Shown piece after piece: positions 52,274 through 61,010 of a DNA stretch of 64,000 bases (position 1 is its first letter; each line of letters begins with the position of its first letter). Both the position numbers and the translations under genes were made by a program. The notes beneath the pieces were generated by a model, which was not told the DNA's origin, ran no database searches, and saw only the letters and a list, made by a program, of their open reading frames with translations. The DNA is from Trebonia sp963759545 (GTDB taxonomy: Bacteria; Actinomycetota; Actinomycetes; Streptosporangiales; Streptosporangiaceae): positions 1 to 64,000 of the forward strand of contig CAVXAB010000016.1 of the NCBI GenBank assembly GCA_963759545.1, read 5' to 3'.

Positions 52274-52951
52274 ATGCAACCCAGGCTCTTGGTCGTGGAC
52301 GACGATCGCGACGTCCGCGACTCGCTGCGCCGTGCCCTGGGATACGCGGGCTACGCCGTGGCCACCGCCGCCAACGGCGCCGATGCGCTGAGCGCGATCG
52401 CCCACGCGCCGGTTGACCTGATCATCCTGGACGTCCTCATGCCCATGCTCAACGGGCTCGATACCTGCCGGGCGCTGCGCGGCAGGGGTGACGCCACCCC
52501 CGTCCTCGTGCTCACCGCGCGGGACGCGATCGACGACCGGGTGGCCGGGCTCGAGGCGGGGGCCGACGACTACCTGGTCAAGCCCTTCGCGCTGCGCGAG
52601 CTACTCGCCCGGGTCAACGCCCTGCTGCGGCGCACCAAGCCCGCCCGCAACCTGCTGGGCTACGCCGACCTGACGCTGGACATCACCAGCCACTCGGCTA
52701 CCCGCGCCGGGGCGCCCCTCGCCCTCACCAAGATCGAGTTCGCCCTGCTCGAGCTGCTGGCCCGCAACGCGGAGCAGGTGCTGAGCTACGACGTGATCAC
52801 CGACCGGGTGTGGGGTTACGGCGAGGCACCTGCCTCGAACGCGCTGCAGGTCTTCGTCGCCCTGCTGCGCCGCAAGCTCGAGGCCGACGGCCTGCCCCGC
52901 CTCGTGCACAACGTGCGCGGCGTCGGCTACGTGCTGCGAGCGGGTGCATGA
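52274..52951 (+). CDS. OmpR/MprA-type response regulator
   Basis: 225 residues. Receiver domain: acidic pair DDD near 9-11, phospho-acceptor Asp 53 (LIILDVLMP), conserved Thr (LVLTARD) and Lys (YLVKPFALRE). The winged-helix output domain follows (LALTKIEFALLELLARNAEQ, NALQVFVALLRRKLE, LVHNVRGVGYVL). It pairs with the sensor kinase overlapping by ATGA. Relatives (MprA, CseB) respond to envelope stress. ATG 52274. Confidence 0.93.
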   Translation: MQPRLLVVDDDRDVRDSLRRALGYAGYAVATAANGADALSAIAHAPVDLIILDVLMPMLNGLDTCRALRGRGDATPVLVLTARDAIDDRVAGLEAGADDYLVKPFALRELLARVNALLRRTKPARNLLGYADLTLDITSHSATRAGAPLALTKIEFALLELLARNAEQVLSYDVITDRVWGYGEAPASNALQVFVALLRRKLEADGLPRLVHNVRGVGYVLRAGA

Positions 52952-54297
52952 GGTCCCGGCTGACGCTGAAGAGCAGGTTCACCCTCGTCGCGGCCGGCGC
53001 GGTGGCGGCGGTGGCGCTCGCCATCACCGCGGTCGCCTTCCTGGCGATCAGGACGGACCTGCAGAACCAGGTACAGCAAGAGGTCGCGACCCGCGCGGAC
53101 TCGGTCAAGCATCAGGCCAAGCAGTTCCATGACGGCCGCATACCGAACGACTGGGTTCCCGCGCACTCCTCCGGGTTCGGCGTCACCTACACCCAGGTGA
53201 TCACGTCGGCCGGCGCCGTCTGGGCGCCGCCCCAAGGCAGAGGCCTGCTCACGCCGAGCGAGGCGGCGATCGACGTGGCGGCGGGCACCGCGCCCGAGTT
53301 CTACGCCGTCACCGGTATCGCCGGGACCAGGGCGATGGTGCTGACCACCTGGCTCGCCCCGGGCCTCGCCATCCAGGTGGCCGAGCCGCTTACCTCCACG
53401 GACGCGGAAGTCGCGCGCGTCGGCGCGACGCTGGCGACGCTCAGCGCGATCGGCGTGGCCGTCGCCACCCTGCTCGGCTGGGCCGTGGCCAAGACCGGGC
53501 TCTCGCCGGTCGCCAGGCTCGCCCGCGTGGCGGAGGAGGTCTCGCTGACCGGCGACGCGGGCAGGCGGGTCGAAGTGGACCGCACGGACGAGCTGGGCAG
53601 GCTCGCCACCACGTTCAACGCCATGCTCGGCGCGCTCCAGCGGTCGCTCGACGCCCAGCGGCGCCTGGTCAGCGACGCCAGCCACGAGCTCCGCACCCCG
53701 CTCGCGAGCCTGCGGATCAACGTCGACGTTCTCACCGAGAACCCGGACCTGCCTGTCGGGGACCGCAAGGAGGTGCTCGCCCGGGTCACCGACCAGGTGG
53801 CGGAGCTCAGCCGCCTGGTGTCCAGCGTCACCGACCTGGCCAGGGGCGAGCCGCCCGCGACGGACATGTCCCCCGTCCGGCTCAACGCCGTGGCCGGCGA
53901 CGCCGTGGACGCGGCGCGGCGTGACTGGCCGGAGACGGAGTTCGAGACCTACCTCGCCGGCGGCGTCATCGAGGGCAGCGCGGAACGGGTGCGCGTCGCG
54001 TTCAAGAACCTGCTGGACAACGCCGCCAAGTTCGGCCCGCCAGAGGGCCCGGTCCAGGTGCGGCTGACGGGCGGCGAGTTCACCGTCCGCGATCACGGCC
54101 CCGGGATCGCCGAAGAGGACCTGCCGTTCGTCTTCGACCGCTTCTACCGTGCCCTGTCATCCCGCTCGGCTCCGGGTTCGGGCCTCGGCCTCGCCGTCGT
54201 CCACGAGATCGCCGTCTGGCACGGCGGCACGATCGCCGCTGAGCCGGCTCAGGGCGGCGGCACCATCATGCGGCTGACCTTCCCCGTTCGCGACTGA
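52948..54297 (+). CDS. MprB-like sensor histidine kinase
   Basis: 449 residues. TM helix 1 (FTLVAAGAVAAVALAITAVAF), extracellular sensor of about 110 residues, TM helix 2 (LATLSAIGVAVATLLGWAVA), HAMP, then DHp box VSDASHELRTPLASL with His about 246, N box NLLDNAAKFG, G1 DHGPGI and G2 GSGLGLAVVHEI. ATG 52948 overlaps the regulator stop. Phosphotransfer to the upstream regulator is expected. The locus sits between the ComA operon and an esterase gene homologous to its last gene's C-terminus, which hints at a shared envelope role. Confidence 0.93.
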   Translation: MRSRLTLKSRFTLVAAGAVAAVALAITAVAFLAIRTDLQNQVQQEVATRADSVKHQAKQFHDGRIPNDWVPAHSSGFGVTYTQVITSAGAVWAPPQGRGLLTPSEAAIDVAAGTAPEFYAVTGIAGTRAMVLTTWLAPGLAIQVAEPLTSTDAEVARVGATLATLSAIGVAVATLLGWAVAKTGLSPVARLARVAEEVSLTGDAGRRVEVDRTDELGRLATTFNAMLGALQRSLDAQRRLVSDASHELRTPLASLRINVDVLTENPDLPVGDRKEVLARVTDQVAELSRLVSSVTDLARGEPPATDMSPVRLNAVAGDAVDAARRDWPETEFETYLAGGVIEGSAERVRVAFKNLLDNAAKFGPPEGPVQVRLTGGEFTVRDHGPGIAEEDLPFVFDRFYRALSSRSAPGSGLGLAVVHEIAVWHGGTIAAEPAQGGGTIMRLTFPVRD

Positions 54298-54312
54298 CCT
54301 CCCGGTTCAATG

Positions 54313-54348
54313 CGGGGCGGGATGGCGCCGCGCAGCGGTGCCGCCCCG
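54313..54348. terminator. Bidirectional hairpin between kinase and esterase genes
   Basis: CGGGGCGG (54313-54320) pairs with CCGCCCCG (54341-54348), and an overlapping inner pairing GGCGCCGC / GCGGTGCC is possible. Located between convergent genes. Confidence 0.7.
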
Positions 54349-54350
54349 GA

Positions 54351-55277
54351 TTAGGGCAGCGGGGCTATCGCGGTCTTGGTGAAGAAGGCCCAGGCCACCT
54401 GCGAGGCCGCGGGGACGCTGCCTGGCGGCCGCGGGAAGGAGTGCACGCCGCTCGACCACGCCGCGAGGGCGATCCTGGTGCCGCCCGCGCACCCTGACCA
54501 CGTGGTCTGGGTCATTTCCCCGGAATGGCTCACCACGGCGTTCGCCGGGCACTTTTCCGTCGTGCGCAGCTCGCCGACCAGGGTCGTCACCGGCAGCGAC
54601 TCGACGCTGCCGTGATCTCCCGGCTGGTAGGGGACCTCGGGGTCGTTCACCGATGCGATCTCAAGGATCGACACTGGCTTGCGCAGGTCGCAGCCGGACG
54701 TGGGTTCGCCCTTCACCATCGCGTACCCGTCGAACAGGCCCGGGTTGTCGCAGGCGACGCGGTAGGCCAGTCGCGCGCCGTTGCTGTACCCGACGACGTC
54801 GATCTGCCGCGCGTGCCCCGGGTCCACCTTCGCCACGAGCGCGTCAAGGAAGGCCAGGTCATTGACGTTCTTGGCGGCCGCCGCGCCGCAGCAGCCGATG
54901 GCGTTCCACGACCCGTACAAGGGCTCAGGGTAGACGATCTCCGCCTGGTCGCTGGTCGCGTAGTTGACAAGGTCGTCCCTGCTGATCTCCCCGGCGACGG
55001 CGGTAGCACCGGAAACGGTGGCGGCCCCGATGCCGGAGAGCATGACGATGACGGGTGCCGTTTTCTGCAGGGCCTTGACCGGCGCGATGACCTCATAGGA
55101 CCGCTTCACGTCCCCGACCATCACGGAGTAGGTCTTAGTGGCGGTCGCGACCTTGACGGTGGGCGCGGCCTTCGTCGTGGTCGACTGCCCGCTCGCGTCG
55201 ACGGCGTGCAAGCTCACGAACCCGATGACACCGAGCGCGACGATAACCGCGACGACCGCTCCTACGACCTTCTTCAT
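54351..55277 (-). CDS. Exported PHB-depolymerase-like esterase
   Basis: 308 residues. An N-terminal hydrophobic segment (VVGAVVAVIVALGVIGFVSL) is a signal peptide or anchor. The alpha/beta-hydrolase has the Ser in VVGYSNGARLAY, paired cysteines (WNAIGCCG), Asp in SVNDPEVPY and His in SGVHSFPRPPGS. It matches the C-terminal domain of the acyltransferase fusion at 46669-48834 closely, including the ending PAASQVAWAF (PAASQVIWAW there). Substrate may be a surface ester. ATG at 55275-55277. Confidence 0.85.
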   Translation of the reverse strand: MKKVVGAVVAVIVALGVIGFVSLHAVDASGQSTTTKAAPTVKVATATKTYSVMVGDVKRSYEVIAPVKALQKTAPVIVMLSGIGAATVSGATAVAGEISRDDLVNYATSDQAEIVYPEPLYGSWNAIGCCGAAAAKNVNDLAFLDALVAKVDPGHARQIDVVGYSNGARLAYRVACDNPGLFDGYAMVKGEPTSGCDLRKPVSILEIASVNDPEVPYQPGDHGSVESLPVTTLVGELRTTEKCPANAVVSHSGEMTQTTWSGCAGGTRIALAAWSSGVHSFPRPPGSVPAASQVAWAFFTKTAIAPLP

Positions 55278-55396
55278 GCCCCTGCCTTGACGACCGACCT
55301 GTGCCGCGCACCTTTCGCCCTAGCACGCTAGCCGATCTTGGGGAGTGGCGCGTGTCGCACCGGCGGGGTGCTGGCGCGAGTGGGGCCAAAGGCGGG

Positions 55397-56784
55397 TCAG
55401 CCGGTTACCGAGCCGGCCGGCGGGATTGTTCCAGGCCCGTTCACGCTGCAAGTCAGCGCAGAAGGGTCGGTCACCGCGAGCGGTTGCGCGAGCTTCGGCG
55501 GGGTGGCGAAGGACGGGCGGCGCAGGTCAAGCAGGTCAAGCATCGGCGCCGCGTTCGCGTCCCGGTAGGTGAGCGCGGGCAGGTTCCACTTCGTCTCGAC
55601 CAGCTTCAGGATGCTGGTGTGGTCGTAGACGTCGTGCGAGACGAAGTCTTTCCGTGCCCAGGGCGACACGAGCGCGAACGGCACGCGGAACCCGTACCTG
55701 GCGAACCCGTCGAAGCCGTTCTCCCCTGGCACAAGGTCGGGGCCGATGCTGTCGGGCGGGATGGCCGCCGGCGGTGGCACGTGGTCGTAATACCCGCCGT
55801 GCTCGTCGTAGGTGAGCAGCAGGGCCGTCCGGTCCCAGGCGGGCCCGTTGATCACCGCGTTGACCACGCTCGCCGCGAACTCCTCGCCCACGGCGATGTT
55901 CTGCGGGTTTTCCTCGGACTGGTGCCCGTAGTCGGGCTCAACGAGGCAGTAGTTCGGCAGTGTCCCTGCCGCCGCGTCGGTGAAGAACTCCGTGTTGAGG
56001 ACGATCTTCGTCGTGGCGTTCTTGAGGTAGAGCTGCGGGAACAGGGCGAGCGAGGACGAGGTCGCCGCCGCGGACGAGTGTAGTCCTTCCAGGTGATCCC
56101 GTGCTTGTCGAGTTCGTCGAAGATGGTGCCGTTCGCCGGGTAGTCGGTCAGGGCCGGCGTGGTGTCGTCTATCTGCCCGATCGAGGTGGCCGCAAGCAGG
56201 TAGCGCCGGTTGGGGAAGGTCTGGCCGAGGACGGAGCAGAAGTACCGGTCCGCGATCGGGAAGTGCCGGTAAAGCGAGTAGTAGAAGGGCTGGTCCTCCG
56301 CCTGCCAGTAGCCCATGGCCACGCCGCCGACGATCTCGGTGGTGAGCGGGTCGATCGGGGTGCTGACGAACCCGTCCATGCGCCCGTTGTCGTAGGCATT
56401 GTGGCTGGCCGTCCACTCCTGGCTTGGCCGCGCCGACAACTGGCACGTGGTGGGCATGCGGAACGCGTGCTGGACTTGCCCGTTGGGATAGGGGTTGGCG
56501 GCGGTCGGCAGGCCGTTCCTGCCGATCCTGAAGCCGTCCGCGCCAGGCCGGAAGAGCATGCCAAGCCGGTTGTCGTAGGAGTGGTTCTCCATCATGAGCA
56601 CCACGATGTGCTCGATCTGGGGGATCGTGTCGGTGCCCGACGGCAGCTTCGGATAGGGCAGCGATCCCGGCGGCCGCGGCGGCCGGCCCTTCCCCGGTGC
56701 CGCCCGCCACGCGCCGGTGCCTGCCACGGCACCGGCCGCGAGCCCGGCCTGCAGCACTCCGCGCCTGGAAATCCGCTCGCCCAT
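55397..56784 (-). CDS. Tat-exported phosphoesterase, phospholipase C/acid phosphatase family (one frameshift)
   Basis: About 462 residues restored. The twin-arginine signal ISRRGVLQAGLAAGAVAGTG is at the N-terminus. The phosphoesterase core follows: IEHIVVLMMENHSYDNRLG (metal-binding Glu-Asn), FPIADRYFCSVLGQTFPNRR, then after the shift NYCLVEPDYGHQSEENPQN, LLLTYDEHGGYYDHVPPP and GFRVPFALVSPWARKDFVSH. The reading frame changes at about 56075. Likely hydrolyses phospholipids or phosphate esters outside the cell. ATG at 56782-56784. The gene may be functional if the shift is a sequence error. Confidence 0.87.
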
Positions 56785-56944
56785 CGGAACTCTCCTCCCC
56801 GCGCCCAGCGACGGGATTGGCTAGTGATCGGTGCGACGAGTCTGACAGCGCGCCGGAACCCGCCGGCGACCGTGCGCCGACGCCGGAGTGACTAACGGTG
56901 GAATCTGTGGGCGCAAGTGCGAGTCGGCGTGAGGTTCTCGCGTC

Positions 56945-57150
56945 GGGCCCGCGTGTGGCCGTTTCGTCCGGATTGTCCCGGCGCCATTGCGGCCCCGCTC
57001 ATGATCTGCCCATGATCATGTGGATTCCGCAGCTTATAAGCTGCGGAATCCACATGAAAACCGAAATCCCTGTCGATCAGGCCGCCGCCGGCGCGCGGGC
57101 GCCGCGTGCCAGCCCACGCGCGGCCCCCACAGTCACCATGCACCACAAAG
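56945..57150. repeat. Dispersed palindromic repeat, copy 3
   Basis: Contains a perfect 40-bp palindrome at 57017-57056. The left flank 56945-56980 matches 23808-23843 with about three differences. The right flank matches copy 2 through gaaatccctgtcgatca and the ggcgcgcgggcgccgc block, ending in CACCACAAAG. It fills most of the 453-base gap between the phosphoesterase and dioxygenase genes; nothing else is recognised there. Confidence 0.88.
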
Positions 57151-57237
57151 TCAACGGCATCGCGTGTGACGACGAGCGCTTTTCTTGCATCGTGCACTTT
57201 CGGGCACCAGCACCACCGCGACCGGCGTACCCCGGGC

Positions 57238-58242
57238 TTAAGGCCACTCGGGCAACGCTGGGGCGGGCCAGTCGGCGGTGACGGATTCCTCGGGGACGCC
57301 GAGCGGTGGAGTGCCGTAGGTGCGGAACGTTGCGGGGAGCCGCGCGCCCCAGCCGGGCTTGGCGGCGTACTCCGTGGGAGTCCATATCACCGGGTTGTCG
57401 TCCGGGTCGAAGCCGAGGTAGCCGCCGGAGCAGATCTCGATGCGGTTCCCGCCCGGCTCGCGGGTGTAGAGGTAGAACCCCTGGATCGGGATGTGCCGCG
57501 ACGGGCCCGCCTCGATCGGGACGCCAGCGTCGTTCATCAGGTCGGCGGCGCGCAGCACGTCTTCCCTGGAGTCGACCCAGAACGCCAGGTGATGCAGCCG
57601 GCCGGCGCCCGCCAGGTAGTCGCGCACGTAGATGACCTCATGGCCCTGGACGGTCGAGGACAGCCAGGCGCCGTCCTCGGACCCGTCGTCGCGCCTGATG
57701 ATCTCGAAGGTCCGCAGCCCGAGCCCGTCGGCCCAGAACTCCCGGCACGCGCGGACATCGGAAGCCATCAGGTTCACGTGCTCCAGTCGCCGCACGTTGG
57801 CCCCGACCCCGCGGTACCGCTGGTGGTTGGACTTCATCGCGGGCCGGTCCCCGGCCTGCGGCACGTACTTCGAAGTCTCGTAGTAAATCCGGACCCGGTG
57901 GCCGTCCGGGTCGGTGAACTCGTAGGCCGGCCCCTTGCCCGCCTCCGGCTCGACCCAGCCGCCAGGGACGCCCGCATCCTTGAGCCACGACACCCGGCGG
58001 GCGAGCGCCTCAGGCGACCAGGCTCGGACGGCCATGTGCCCGAGCCCCGGGGAAGGGGAAGCCGTCAGCTTGAGGCAGTAGGACTCGTAGTCACCGTAGC
58101 CGCGCAGGTACCAAGATTCACCCTGTTCAGCAACGACCGTGAGCCCGAGCAGCGCGGTGAAGTACTCAAGCGACGCTTCCGGTGCCGGCGTCAGCAGCTC
58201 CGCGTGCCCGATATGCGCCACGTCGCGCCACTGCTCAGTCAC
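57238..58242 (-). CDS. Extradiol ring-cleavage dioxygenase (catechol 2,3-dioxygenase-like, two VOC domains)
   Basis: 334 residues with two VOC domains. The iron ligands are expected in the C-terminal domain: LEHVNLMASDV (His), RLHHLAFWVDSRED (His) and GNRIEICSGGYL (Glu), and all are visible. It would open a catechol ring next to a hydroxyl. The GTG at 58240-58242 (TEQWRDVAHIGHAEL) is chosen; upstream the frame runs into repeats. It stands alone between a palindromic repeat and a tandem-repeat spacer. Confidence 0.9.
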   Translation of the reverse strand: MTEQWRDVAHIGHAELLTPAPEASLEYFTALLGLTVVAEQGESWYLRGYGDYESYCLKLTASPSPGLGHMAVRAWSPEALARRVSWLKDAGVPGGWVEPEAGKGPAYEFTDPDGHRVRIYYETSKYVPQAGDRPAMKSNHQRYRGVGANVRRLEHVNLMASDVRACREFWADGLGLRTFEIIRRDDGSEDGAWLSSTVQGHEVIYVRDYLAGAGRLHHLAFWVDSREDVLRAADLMNDAGVPIEAGPSRHIPIQGFYLYTREPGGNRIEICSGGYLGFDPDDNPVIWTPTEYAAKPGWGARLPATFRTYGTPPLGVPEESVTADWPAPALPEWP

Positions 58243-58254
58243 GCCGCGAAAATA

Positions 58255-58331
58255 TACGATCCGCCACCCGCCGGCAAGACCCGCCGGCATGACCGCCGGC
58301 AGACCCGCCGGCAAGACCCGCCGGCACGACC
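58255..58331. repeat. CCGCCGGCA tandem spacer
   Basis: Five degenerate units of the form (a)cccgccggcaag occur in a row, each with an internal GCCGGC palindrome. Located between the dioxygenase start and the exporter terminator. Confidence 0.7.
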
Positions 58332-58342
58332 GCGCTCGGCAA

Positions 58343-58374
58343 GGCCCGCCGGGACCAACCGGTCCCGGCGGGCC
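58343..58374 (-). terminator. Terminator of the DHA2 exporter gene
   Basis: A perfect 14-bp stem GGCCCGCCGGGACC with loop AACC, located 14 bases beyond the leftward exporter stop codon. Confidence 0.88.
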
Positions 58375-58387
58375 ACCTGCCTGGGGG

Positions 58388-59932
58388 CTAGGCCTGCTCG
58401 CGCCCGCCGCGCGTGCGGAGGGTGGTGATGGCGACCGCTACGCCGGCCAGGGTGACGGCCGCCGCGGCGAGGACGCCGTAGTCGGCGCCGCCGATGAATG
58501 CCCAGGCAATGGCGTGCACCGTGCTCGCGGCGGGGCCGCCCGCGTGGTGCGCCGCCGCGACTGCCTGGCCAACCGAGGCGGCGGGCAGCCGGTGGCTGGC
58601 CAGTCGGCTGGTGAAGACCGAGGCGGTGACCGAGCCGACGACGGCGACGCCGAGGACGCTGCCCATGTTCCTCGTCGCGTCGTTGACGGCGGAGCCTACT
58701 CCGGCGAGCGCGGGGGGAAGTTGCTCCATGCTGAGCGTGGTGGCCGCCGACATGGCCAGTCCGACGCCGCCCGACACCAGAACCATCGCGATGACGTAGT
58801 GCGCGTAAGACGAGGCCGCCGTCGCCGTGGCGAAGAAGCCCAGGCCGGCCGTGACCAGCGCGAGGCCGCCCGCGACCGGGACGCGCGCGCCGACCCGCTT
58901 GGCCAGGTGCGCGCCCGCCGCTGCCGCGATGGCCAGCGTCATCGCCGACGGTAGCGCCCGCAGTCCGGCGGCGAGCGGGCTGTAGCCGAGGACGACCTGG
59001 TAGATCTGCGTGGTCAGGAACACCGCGCCGGACAGTGCGAAGAACAGCGCGAGCAGCGCGATCGCCGCGCCGGCCAGGCGGCGGTTCCTGAACAGGGACA
59101 GCGGCAGCATCGGGTGGTCGCCGCGGGCCTCGATCACGGCGAACGCCGTGAGCAGGACACCAGCGCCCGCCAGCCGGCCCAGCGTCGCGGCCGACAGCCA
59201 GCCGCTCCCCGGGGCGGCGATGAGTGCCCAGGTCAGCACGGTGAACGCGGCGACCGAGGCCATGGCGCCGGCAACGTCAAGCCGCCGGGCAACGGGGGCG
59301 CGTGACGCGGGCACCAGCCAGTGCCCCGCGGCAAGCGCGATAGCGGTCAGCGGCAGGTTGACCAGGAAGATCGAGTCCCAGCCGAAGTGGGCGAGCAGCA
59401 CGCCGCCGGCGACCGGCCCGATCGCCACGCCGAGTCCGCTGATCGCCGACCAGATGCCGATCGCCTTCGCGCGCTCGCCAGGATCGGTGAACACGCTGGT
59501 CAGGATCGACAGCGTGGCGGGCATGATGAACGCCGCGCCGGTTCCCATCACGGCGCGGGCCGCGATGAGTTCCGCGGTCGTGCGGGTGAGCGCGGCGGCC
59601 AGGGAGCCGGCGGCGAAGACCGTCAGGCCGGCGGCCAGCGAGCGGTGCCTGCCGAACCGGTCGGCCATCGCGCCTGCCAGCAGGAGCAGCGCGCCGAACG
59701 CGAGCGTGTAGGAGTCGGTGATCCACTGCAGGCCGGACGTGCCTGCCCGCAGGTCGCGGGCGAGCGAGGGCAACGCCACGTTGACGATCGTGGAGTCTAC
59801 GACGGTGATGAGCAGCGACAGGCACAGCACGGCGAGCGTGTACCACTTGCGGCGGGACGAGGCGGAAGCGGGACGGGCGGTGGCGGGCGAGGCGGCGGCC
59901 TGCGCCTGGACGAGGGTGAGGGTGGCGGACAT
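58388..59932 (-). CDS. DHA2-family (EmrB/QacA-like) multidrug MFS exporter
   Basis: 514 residues with about 14 TM helices. Motif D1 near helix 1 (LITVVDSTIVNVALPSLA), motif A in loop 2-3 (GAMADRFGRHRSL), and motif C in helix 5 (SGLGVAIGPVAGGVL) define a proton-driven drug exporter. It is divergent from a TetR gene, with repeated GTAGCCTTACGG sites between, so induction by an exported compound is likely. ATG at 59930-59932. Confidence 0.92.
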   Translation of the reverse strand: MSATLTLVQAQAAASPATARPASASSRRKWYTLAVLCLSLLITVVDSTIVNVALPSLARDLRAGTSGLQWITDSYTLAFGALLLLAGAMADRFGRHRSLAAGLTVFAAGSLAAALTRTTAELIAARAVMGTGAAFIMPATLSILTSVFTDPGERAKAIGIWSAISGLGVAIGPVAGGVLLAHFGWDSIFLVNLPLTAIALAAGHWLVPASRAPVARRLDVAGAMASVAAFTVLTWALIAAPGSGWLSAATLGRLAGAGVLLTAFAVIEARGDHPMLPLSLFRNRRLAGAAIALLALFFALSGAVFLTTQIYQVVLGYSPLAAGLRALPSAMTLAIAAAAGAHLAKRVGARVPVAGGLALVTAGLGFFATATAASSYAHYVIAMVLVSGGVGLAMSAATTLSMEQLPPALAGVGSAVNDATRNMGSVLGVAVVGSVTASVFTSRLASHRLPAASVGQAVAAAHHAGGPAASTVHAIAWAFIGGADYGVLAAAAVTLAGVAVAITTLRTRGGREQA

Positions 59933-59961
59933 TGGACCTGCTCCGATCTTTTACTGTGCGA

Positions 59962-60077
59962 CCGTAAGGCTACGGACGTTCGGTTATGAGATGACCGTAC
60001 GTATGTAGCCTTACGGCTGTCAATAGATCGGGCAAAGATAAATGTTCAGACGTAGCGCAACGGGTGTAGCCTTTAGG
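59962..60077. promoter_or_regulatory. Three TetR-type half-sites between exporter and regulator
   Basis: CCGTAAGGCTAC (59962-59973) and its exact complement GTAGCCTTACGG (60005-60016) form an inverted pair 31 bases apart. A third, near-identical GTAGCCTTTAGG (60066-60077) touches the TetR start codon. This is a plausible operator set for mutual control of exporter and regulator. Confidence 0.78.
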
Positions 60078-60078
60078 C

Positions 60079-60705
60079 ATGGCCACTCAGGAGCACCGCC
60101 GCCGCAACCCGCGCGGGCAGGGCGACCGGCTGCGCGCGGACATCATCGAGGCGGCGAGCCGCCTGCTCGCGGACCCGGCGGCACCGCCGCTAACGCTGCG
60201 CGGCGTCGCCCGCGCCGCCGGGGTCGCCGCCACCTCCGTCTACCTGCACTTCGCCGACACGGACGAACTGGTGCTCGCGGTCGCCGACCAGCACTTCAGC
60301 GAGATGCTCGCCGCCCAGCAGGCCGCCCGCGACGCCGCCGCCACGCCGAGGGACGCGGTCCGCGCGATGGCCCTGGCCTACTGCGACTTCGGGCTGGCCA
60401 ACCCGGGCCTGTACCGGGTGATGTTCGCCAGCCCGCTGCCCCCGGTGGCCGATTTGACGCTCATTCCCGGCCGGTCGGCGTTCGAGCAGCGCACCGCGGC
60501 GATCGCCGCCGCACTCGGCGCTAGCGGGGACCCGCACGACCAGGACGGATCGGCTTTCCGTGCGTCCGTCCTGCTCTGGCAGCTCCTGCACGGCACAGTG
60601 AACCTGCGCATCTCCCGCCCGGTCTTCCCCTGGCCGCCGCTAGCCGACACGGTCACCACCGCCACCGACCTCATCCTCGACCGCGCATCGGCCCTCACTT
60701 TGTAG
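60079..60705 (+). CDS. TetR-family regulator of the divergent exporter
   Basis: 208 residues. The N-terminal HTH (RADIIEAASRLLAD, LTLRGVARAAGVAATSVYLHFAD) is canonical TetR. The C-terminal part (AYCDFGLANPGLYRVMFASP) resembles the WHG-type ligand-binding domain. ATG 60079 has no ribosome site: the operator-like GTAGCCTTTAGG directly precedes it, suggesting a leaderless transcript. Probably represses the DHA2 exporter and itself. Confidence 0.92.
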   Translation: MATQEHRRRNPRGQGDRLRADIIEAASRLLADPAAPPLTLRGVARAAGVAATSVYLHFADTDELVLAVADQHFSEMLAAQQAARDAAATPRDAVRAMALAYCDFGLANPGLYRVMFASPLPPVADLTLIPGRSAFEQRTAAIAAALGASGDPHDQDGSAFRASVLLWQLLHGTVNLRISRPVFPWPPLADTVTTATDLILDRASALTL

Positions 60706-60785
60706 GCGCGCGACATCATCGCAGGTGAGCCGCACTCCCAAACCGCGGCAAGCCGGGCGGCAAATTGATCAGGACACCGGCAATG

Positions 60786-61010
60786 TCAGGGAAGGGCGGA
60801 GCGCCGCCAGCCGCCTGGGGCCGGGTGCACGGGTGCACGTAGCAGCCGGGCCCGGTCATTCCAGTTAGCCAGAACGGATTCGTGCTTCGCCTCTTCCGCC
60901 ACCCGTGATCGCGCGGCGGCGATAGCCGTGAGGGTGGCGACTATGGCCGCGACCTCCTCGGGAGTCGCGTCGCCGTGCACTATGCGGAGAAAGGGGGCGT
61001 CCTCAGCCAC
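60786..61010 (-). CDS. Acyl-CoA carboxylase epsilon subunit
   Basis: 74 residues from the GTG at 61008-61010. Family layout: LRIVHGDATPEEVAAIVATL at the N-terminus, variable linker, then W-x-D-R-A-R-L-L-R-A-P and GGWRRSALP at the end. The epsilon subunit helps the alpha and beta subunits of actinomycete propionyl/acyl-CoA carboxylase assemble. The linker (SRVAEEAKHESVLAN) contains the short motif also found at 294-317. Usually next to the beta-subunit gene; here a NYN gene lies between them. Start overlaps the NYN stop. Confidence 0.85.
   Translation of the reverse strand: MAEDAPFLRIVHGDATPEEVAAIVATLTAIAAARSRVAEEAKHESVLANWNDRARLLRAPVHPAPGGWRRSALP

Noticed and set aside
58255..58331. CRISPR-like array at the CCGCCGGCA repeats
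   Set aside because: Units are about 13 bp, contiguous and degenerate with no unique spacers and no cas genes.
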